11,207 bases of DNA from an uncultured Actinomycetes bacterium (GTDB lineage Bacteria > Actinomycetota > Actinomycetes > Nanopelagicales > Nanopelagicaceae). Every line of letters starts with the position of its first letter. The stretch's first letter is position 1. The stretch is from contig CAITID010000050.1 of NCBI GenBank assembly GCA_903892335.1, positions 1 through 11,207 on the forward strand. Reading direction: 5' to 3'. Positions 7,211-11,207 of the stretch are shown piece by piece. The notes beneath the pieces are model-generated. The model was not told the origin of the DNA and ran no database searches. It worked only from the letters and a program-made list of their open reading frames with translations. A program made the position numbers and the translations under genes.

Positions 7211-7600
7211 GTGTTAATGAAAATATCATTTGCTTGTTTATTCTTTATTACTTGGCGAATTGCCTATCACGATTTTAAAACTCATTACATTCGAGATTTA
7301 GATCTTCTCGTATTGCTAATCCCCTTAGCTATGATATTTAAATTTCATTTCAATTTCGCACTTCTTTACCTTGCAATACTGCTTGCCTTTAACCTTATTT
7401 CAAAAGGTAGCATCGGATTTGGAGATGTAAAACTTGGTTTTGTGTTGGGATCTTCAATCCATACCTTCATGCAATTTGTTGTTGTTCTTGATACCGCATG
7501 GATTATCGGCGGAGTATGGGGCTTATTTCGTAGGAAGGCATCAATACCTTTTGCACCAGCCATGATAATTGGTTCCGCAATAGGCCAACTTTTCATCTGA
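7211..7600 (+). CDS. Short A24-family prepilin peptidase (peptidase domain only)
   Basis: A 129-aa, very hydrophobic protein with about four to five membrane segments (roughly 4-19, 32-47, 49-64, 86-103 and 115-128). It carries the two aspartates expected of type IV prepilin peptidases: Asp21 in 'YHDFKTHYIRD' and Asp72 in 'GFGDVKL'. The N-terminal methyltransferase domain and Cys motif of PilD/GspO are absent, as in the short TadV/CpaA-like forms. It would cleave prepilin leader peptides at the cytoplasmic face of the membrane, perhaps for Tad/Flp pili, but no pilin gene is in the window. A similar gene lies after aroE in M. tuberculosis (Rv2551c, from memory). The start could be GTG 7211 or ATG 7217; the TACTCT box 6 nt upstream favours GTG. 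A gap of 47 bp separates it from aroE. Confidence 0.82.
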   Translation: MLMKISFACLFFITWRIAYHDFKTHYIRDLDLLVLLIPLAMIFKFHFNFALLYLAILLAFNLISKGSIGFGDVKLGFVLGSSIHTFMQFVVVLDTAWIIGGVWGLFRRKASIPFAPAMIIGSAIGQLFI

Positions 7601-7610
7601 ATTAGCTAAT
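7601..7610 (+). repeat. 10-bp perfect palindrome ATTAGCTAAT after the peptidase stop codon
   Basis: ATTAGCTAAT reads the same on both strands and begins directly after the TGA at 7598-7600. Its TAGCTA core recurs at 7627-7632, 24 bp downstream. The inner TTAGCTAA also occurs upstream of aspS (133-140) and once inside aroE (6597-6604). It may be a protein-binding site or chance in A+T-rich DNA; no function can be assigned. Confidence 0.3.
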
Positions 7611-7623
7611 TATTCACATCTTC

Positions 7624-7649
7624 GGCTAGCTATCTGAGAGAATAGAGCC
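7624..7649 (+). promoter_or_regulatory. Bulged hairpin upstream of aroC
   Basis: GGCT (7624-7627) pairs with AGCC (7646-7649) and CTAT (7630-7633) pairs with ATAG (7642-7645). This gives an 8-bp stem with a 2-nt AG bulge and an 8-nt loop (CTGAGAGA). It lies in the longest intergenic gap of the window, 26 bp before the aroC ATG. No T-run follows, so it is not a classic intrinsic terminator. It could be a 5'-UTR element or an attenuating structure for the aroCKBQ genes. The pairing is direct; the role is unknown. Confidence 0.35.
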
Positions 7650-7675
7650 CTTAAGAGTGATTGGAATATTGGCTT

Positions 7676-8860
7676 ATGTTGCGTTGGTTAACCGCTGGAG
7701 AGTCTCATGGTCCTGCGCTATCGGCGATCATTGAAGGATTGCCTGCACATATTCAAATCACTACCGCAGATATTGATCGCGAGTTAGCAAGAAGACGCCT
7801 AGGTTTTGGTCGCGGTGCCAGGCAAAATTTTGAGGCTGACAAGGTGAGCATTATTGGTGGCGTGCGATTGGGTAAGACGCAAGGTGGGCCAGTATCAATT
7901 CAAATTGCAAACTCAGAGTGGCCTAAATGGGAAAAGGTGATGAGCGCTGATCCTGTTGCAGAAGAAGAAATAAAAGATCTTGGAAGGAATGCTCCATTAA
8001 CTAGACCAAGACCTGGCCATGCTGATCTGGTTGGAATGCAAAAATATAATTTTAATGACGCAAGAGCCATTCTAGAACGCGCAAGTGCACGGGAAACCGC
8101 TTCCAGAGTTGCATTGGGAGCAGTAGCAAAAGCATTCCTGCAACAAAGTGTTGGTATAAATATTATTAGTCATGTAGTTTCAATTGGAAAGGTTTCATTA
8201 GCAAGTGATTATGTGCTTCCAAAGTATGAAGATTTAAAGGCCATTGATAGTAATGAAGTACGTTGCTTTGATACTGATGTAAGCAAGAAGATTATCTCTG
8301 AAATTGAGCAAGCCCATAAAGAAGGTGACACTCTGGGTGGGGTAGTTGAAGTTTTGGCTTACAACCTGCCACCTGGTTTAGGTTCACATACACATTGGGA
8401 TCGCCGAATCGATGCAAAATTAGCAGGTGCGATGATGGGCATCCAAGCAATTAAAGGTGTTGAAATCGGTGATGGTTTTGAAACAGCCACCAGACGAGGC
8501 TCAGTAGCCCACGATGAGATCGAAAAAAATGCTGACGGAAAAATTGTTCGTCGCACCGATCGCGCCGGTGGCACAGAGGGTGGAATGAGCAATGGTGAAA
8601 TCTTGCGTGTAAAGGTTGCGATGAAGCCAATCTCTACAGTTCCAAAAGCACTTGACACTATTGATGTTGCAACAGGTGAAAGTGCTAAAGCAATTAATCA
8701 GCGTTCTGATGTTTGCGCAGTTCCAGCCGCCGGTGTTGTTGCCGAAGCAATGGCTGCTCTTGTAATCGCAGAATTAGTGCTTGAAAAATTTGGTGGGGAT
8801 AGCGTTGGCGAAACTAAGCGAAATTTTGAGAATTACATAGCGAATTTGATTATTAAATAA
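7676..8860 (+). CDS. aroC: Chorismate synthase
   Basis: Converts EPSP to chorismate, the last (seventh) shikimate pathway step, using reduced FMN. The 394-aa protein starts 'MLRWLTAGESHGP', the standard actinobacterial N-terminus, which fixes ATG 7676 even though the frame is open upstream to a TTG at 7661. Catalytic His11 is in 'GESHG' and His115 in 'RPRPGHADLVGMQKY' (110-124). Further signatures are 'ILERASARETASRVALGA' (132-149), 'RTDRAGGTEGGMSNGE' and 'RSDVCAVPAAGVVAEAM' near the C-terminus. Length and motifs are complete. It follows the prepilin peptidase after a 75-bp gap containing a hairpin, and aroK begins 5 bp after its stop, so aroC probably leads the aroCKBQ part of the cluster. 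No strong Shine-Dalgarno is seen (GGA at 7663-7665). Confidence 0.97.
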   Translation: MLRWLTAGESHGPALSAIIEGLPAHIQITTADIDRELARRRLGFGRGARQNFEADKVSIIGGVRLGKTQGGPVSIQIANSEWPKWEKVMSADPVAEEEIKDLGRNAPLTRPRPGHADLVGMQKYNFNDARAILERASARETASRVALGAVAKAFLQQSVGINIISHVVSIGKVSLASDYVLPKYEDLKAIDSNEVRCFDTDVSKKIISEIEQAHKEGDTLGGVVEVLAYNLPPGLGSHTHWDRRIDAKLAGAMMGIQAIKGVEIGDGFETATRRGSVAHDEIEKNADGKIVRRTDRAGGTEGGMSNGEILRVKVAMKPISTVPKALDTIDVATGESAKAINQRSDVCAVPAAGVVAEAMAALVIAELVLEKFGGDSVGETKRNFENYIANLIIK

Positions 8861-8865
8861 TTCAT

Positions 8866-9384
8866 ATGCAAAAGAAGAAAATAGTTTTAATTGGACCACC
8901 CGGTGCGGGTAAATCAACGGTCGGAAAAGCACTTTCCAAGGAGCTAAAGTGGGAATTTGCCGATAGCGATCGCATCATTGAAGTAAAGACAGGTCGCAAA
9001 ATTACGGATATTTTTGTTGAAGATGGCGAACCCACTTTTCGTGGAATTGAAGAGGAAGTAGTTTTGGAATTACTAAACGGTTTTGATGGCGTAATTTCAC
9101 TTGGTGGTGGGGCGCCAATTAATCCTAAAATAGAGAACGTTTTAGCAAGCGCAGATTATCCAGTGATTTTCCTAGATGTCACAATTGCTCAAGCAGCTAT
9201 TCGGATTGGATTTAACAAAGAACGACCATTACTTTTGATTAATCCTAGGCAGCAGTGGATCTCACTTATGAGTACCAGGCGCGGTATTTATGAGAAACTA
9301 GCAACCCAAACGATTTCAACTGATTCTAAAAAGCCAGCAGAGGCCGCGGCACAGATTGTTAATTTATTGGAGATCAACGCATGA
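8866..9384 (+). CDS. aroK: Shikimate kinase
   Basis: Phosphorylates shikimate to shikimate-3-phosphate with ATP (step 5). The 172-aa protein of normal length has Walker A 'GPPGAGKST' (10-18), the shikimate-binding Asp33 and Asp35 in 'FADSDRIIE', Arg59 in 'FRGIEEE', the glycine triplet in 'SLGGGAP' (80-82), the lid arginine Arg120 in 'ERPLL' and Arg139 in 'STRRGIYE'. All expected substrate and ATP contacts are present. It sits 5 bp after aroC; the leader is pure A/T/C with no Shine-Dalgarno, so translation is probably coupled to aroC or SD-independent. The stop overlaps the aroB start by ATGA. Confidence 0.96.
   Translation: MQKKKIVLIGPPGAGKSTVGKALSKELKWEFADSDRIIEVKTGRKITDIFVEDGEPTFRGIEEEVVLELLNGFDGVISLGGGAPINPKIENVLASADYPVIFLDVTIAQAAIRIGFNKERPLLLINPRQQWISLMSTRRGIYEKLATQTISTDSKKPAEAAAQIVNLLEINA
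9369..9373 (+). promoter_or_regulatory. Clear Shine-Dalgarno (GGAGA) for aroB
   Basis: GGAGA lies inside the end of aroK, 7 nt before the aroB ATG at 9381. It is the only textbook ribosome-binding site I see at a gene start in this window, and it fixes the aroB start at the ATGA overlap. Confidence 0.7.
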
Positions 9385-10406
9385 AACGAATTTCAGTTAA
9401 GGCTGAAAACAAGTATCAGGTATTAATTGGTGATGATCATTTAGATGCCATCAAACGGATCGAAAAAGAGCACAATCAGGTTTTAATCTTAATTCCTCAA
9501 AGTTTAAGAAAGTTTGTTAAGTTATCAAGTTCGAAAAATGCTCACGTTTTGATGCTTCCAAATGGGGAAGTACAAAAAGATGTTAAATCAGCAAATAGGG
9601 TTTGGCGTGAGTTAGGAAAGCTGAATTTTTCTAGACAGGATTGCATCATCGCAATTGGTGGTGGTGCAACAACTGATCTTGCCGGTTTTGCAGCCGCAAC
9701 ATGGTTACGTGGCATAGCTTGGTATGCAATTCCTACCTCGTTGGCAGCAATGGTTGATGCTTCTATTGGTGGCAAGACGGGAATTAATGCTGATTCGGGT
9801 AAAAATCTAATTGGTTCTTTCCATTCACCAAAGAAAGTAATAATTGATTTAAAATTCTTACAAACATTGCCTGAGCGAGATATATCGGCTGGAATGGCCG
9901 AGGTGATTAAATCTGGATTCATCCGCGATCCAAAAATACTCAAACTTCTAGAAGCTGATGTTTTGGATTTTGAACAAATTATCTATCGAAGCATTAAGGT
10001 GAAATCAAAGGTTGTCGGTCGTGATTTTAAAGAGAGTAAATTGCGTGAAATTCTAAATTATGGTCACACTTTAGGACATGCAATCGAGAAGGATTCTAAG
10101 TACCGGTTGCGCCATGGCGAGGCGGTTGCGATCGGTTTAGTTTTCGCCGCCGAACTAAGTCAAATCCTTGGCGGATTGAGTAAATCTGAGGTTGAACGAC
10201 ATCGTAGTTTATTGAAAGCTTTCAACTTACCGATTACTTATCCAAAATCTAAATTGGCTACTTTGATCAAGATTATGCAGGCGGATAAAAAAGTGAAGGC
10301 TGGTCGTATCCGATTTATCGGCTTGTCCAGGGTTGGTAAACCCATTTGGCTCGAATCGGTAAGTAAAGCCGATATTACAAGAGCGTATGAGAGAATTGCC
10401 AAATGA
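9381..10406 (+). CDS. aroB: 3-dehydroquinate synthase
   Basis: Cyclises DAHP to 3-dehydroquinate with catalytic NAD and a divalent metal (step 2). The 341-aa protein shows the NAD-binding 'AIGGGATTDLAGFAAATWLRG' region (91-111), 'PTSLAAMVDASIGGKTGIN' (118-136) and 'GKNLIGSFHSP' (140-150). The metal ligands of the family are Glu174 in 'AGMAEVIKSG', His229 in 'NYGHTLGHAIE' and His245 in 'RHGEAVAIGL'; His233 is the neighbouring conserved histidine. Length is slightly below the common 350-360 aa but no domain is missing. It overlaps aroK at the front and aroQ at the end by 4 bp each, and has a good GGAGA ribosome-binding site. Confidence 0.97.
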   Translation: MKRISVKAENKYQVLIGDDHLDAIKRIEKEHNQVLILIPQSLRKFVKLSSSKNAHVLMLPNGEVQKDVKSANRVWRELGKLNFSRQDCIIAIGGGATTDLAGFAAATWLRGIAWYAIPTSLAAMVDASIGGKTGINADSGKNLIGSFHSPKKVIIDLKFLQTLPERDISAGMAEVIKSGFIRDPKILKLLEADVLDFEQIIYRSIKVKSKVVGRDFKESKLREILNYGHTLGHAIEKDSKYRLRHGEAVAIGLVFAAELSQILGGLSKSEVERHRSLLKAFNLPITYPKSKLATLIKIMQADKKVKAGRIRFIGLSRVGKPIWLESVSKADITRAYERIAK

Positions 10407-10834
10407 GCATTTTAATTCTAAATGGACCAAATCTTTCTAGATTAGATTTGCGCGATAGTGATATTTATGGTGCTTTTACGTATCCGCAACTTTGTGAATT
10501 TATTGAAAAATCTGCCGCTGAACTCTCTCTTACTGTTGAGATCAAGCAAAGTAATAATGAAAGTGAGATTATTCAGTGGCTTCATGAAGCGGCCGATAAA
10601 AAACAGGCCGTGATCATCAACCCAGCGGCATTTACTCATTACTCGTATGCGATCCGAGATGCGGTTGCAATGTTGAAAGCTCCCGTGATTGAAGTTCATC
10701 TTTCTAATCCACTAAGCCGTGAGGAGTTTCGTCATACCTCTGTTGTTTCCGGGGTTGTAAATGGCAGTATCGCTGGTTTCGGAGAAGAGAGTTACGCGTT
10801 GGCTTTAAGAGCAATGCAAAAATTACTTCGGTAA
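10403..10834 (+). CDS. aroQ: 3-dehydroquinate dehydratase, type II
   Basis: Dehydrates 3-dehydroquinate to 3-dehydroshikimate (step 3), normally as a dodecamer. The 143-aa protein has 'LNGPNLSRLDLRDSDIYG' (6-23) with catalytic Arg17 and Tyr22, 'SNNESEIIQWLHEA' (50-63), 'INPAAFTHYSYAIRDA' (72-87) with Asn73, and 'EVHLSN' (97-102) with catalytic His99, then Arg110. Two family positions are unusual: the Gly before the catalytic loop is Asp15 ('LDLR' instead of 'LGxR'), and 'NPGAYTHTS' reads 'NPAAFTHYS'. The catalytic residues are kept, so activity is expected. The start overlaps aroB by ATGA. It is the last gene of the aro cluster. Confidence 0.95.
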   Translation: MSILILNGPNLSRLDLRDSDIYGAFTYPQLCEFIEKSAAELSLTVEIKQSNNESEIIQWLHEAADKKQAVIINPAAFTHYSYAIRDAVAMLKAPVIEVHLSNPLSREEFRHTSVVSGVVNGSIAGFGEESYALALRAMQKLLR

Positions 10835-10839
10835 CAAGG

Positions 10840-10851
10840 TAGAATTAGGAT
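10840..10851 (+). promoter_or_regulatory. Candidate tandem -10 boxes for efp (TAGAAT, TAGGAT)
   Basis: Two abutting TAnnnT hexamers, TAGAAT (10840-10845) and TAGGAT (10846-10851), start 5 nt after the aroQ stop. Either would give a short 5' UTR of about 20-30 nt before the efp ATG. A -35 box is not evident. This suggests efp is transcribed separately from the aro cluster, which fits its need for high, constant expression. Confidence 0.45.
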
Positions 10852-10878
10852 CTTAAACTTCAACTTGAATGGATATAA

Positions 10879-11207
10879 ATGGCAACCACAAATGATCTAA
10901 AAAACGGCATGACCTTAAATTTGGATGGTCAGTTGTGGACAGTAGTTGAATTTCAACATGTTAAACCTGGCAAAGGACCAGCTTTCGTAAGAACCAAAAT
11001 GAAGCAGGTTCTAACCGGCAAAGTAGTGGAGAAAACTTTTAACGCCGGTATCAAAGTTGATGTAGCAATGCTAGAAAAACGGGATATGCAATATTTGTAT
11101 AAAGACGGCGATGATTTTATGTTCATGGATTCAAGCACGTTTGATCAGATATCCATTTCAAAGGTAACAGTTGGCGACGCAACTGATTACATGTTGGAGA
11201 ATGCTGA
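10879..11207 (+). CDS. efp: Elongation factor P (partial, 3' end outside window)
   Basis: EF-P binds ribosomes stalled at polyproline and speeds peptide bond formation. The first 109 codons are present: the N-terminal KOW-like domain 'MATTNDLKNGMTLNLDGQLW' and the tRNA-contacting loop 'HVKPGKGPAFVRTK' (27-40) with Lys32 at the tip, then the start of the OB domain with 'KRDMQYLYKDGDDFMFMD'. The symmetric PGKGP loop is the actinobacterial type, known from Corynebacterium glutamicum to work with an unmodified lysine, so no EpmA/EpmB modification genes are expected. The ATG is set by homology; a weak GGA at 10871-10873 may serve as ribosome-binding site. The gene follows aroQ by 44 bp, without the pepQ-type peptidase gene found here in mycobacteria. 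Confidence 0.97.
   Translation, partial: MATTNDLKNGMTLNLDGQLWTVVEFQHVKPGKGPAFVRTKMKQVLTGKVVEKTFNAGIKVDVAMLEKRDMQYLYKDGDDFMFMDSSTFDQISISKVTVGDATDYMLENA

Noticed and set aside
7207..7275. Short open frame starting at ATG 7207, overlapping the start of the prepilin peptidase
   Set aside because: It ends within about 23 codons, has no recognisable features, and the competing frame encodes a clear A24 peptidase.
7639..7644. TATTCT on the minus strand (AGAATA on +), a possible divergent -10 box
   Set aside because: There is no minus-strand gene for it to serve, and the bases are part of the hairpin stem and loop.
7634..7667. CTGAGA followed by CCCTT and TGAT-like bases upstream of aroC, recalling the TPP riboswitch
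   Set aside because: The upstream GGGG-GC helix strand and the downstream CCAGCG/GGGA part are absent, and CTGAGA lies in the loop of a local hairpin. Chorismate synthase is also not a usual thiamin-regulated gene.

Overview
This window is a dense, single-strand block of housekeeping genes. Every supported gene lies on the + strand, four neighbouring pairs share ATGA stop/start overlaps, and no intergenic gap exceeds about 75 bp. The gene order (hisS tail, aspS, DUF948-like membrane protein, alaS, ruvX, mltG, aroE, short prepilin peptidase, aroC, aroK, aroB, aroQ, efp) is the one I know from Actinobacteria; Mycobacterium tuberculosis has a similar but looser alaS-to-efp order. Protein details agree, for example the AlaRS 'FFQMCGNFSFGDYFK' motif and the EF-P 'PGKGP' loop. 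The DNA is A+T-rich by eye, which is unusual for Actinobacteria. With the tight packing, this suggests a streamlined low-GC freshwater actinobacterium of the acI / Nanopelagicales type. That assignment is inference.

Region 1 (1-4918) is about tRNA charging: the end of a probable histidyl-tRNA synthetase, a complete aspartyl-tRNA synthetase, a small one-pass membrane protein of unknown function, and a complete alanyl-tRNA synthetase with its editing domain. Region 2 (4925-6369) holds ruvX (RNase H-like nuclease family) and mltG (peptidoglycan-cleaving membrane protein). Region 3 (6366-10834) is a shikimate-pathway cluster covering steps 2 (aroB), 3 (aroQ), 4 (aroE), 5 (aroK) and 7 (aroC). A minimal A24 prepilin peptidase sits between aroE and aroC. 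DAHP synthase and EPSP synthase are not in the window. Region 4 (10879-end) is the start of efp, which has its own candidate promoter.

Transcription is probably in a few long units with internal promoters before the DUF948-like gene, the prepilin peptidase and efp. Two of these look leaderless: a TAnnnT box ends exactly 6 nt before the start codon. Shine-Dalgarno signals are weak or absent at most starts; aroB is the clear exception.

I did not find a previously undescribed system. The points most worth a second look are the leaderless-type promoter pair, the conserved but unexplained prepilin peptidase inside the aro cluster, the AspRS residue that suggests tRNA-dependent asparagine synthesis, the small membrane protein, and a bulged hairpin before aroC.
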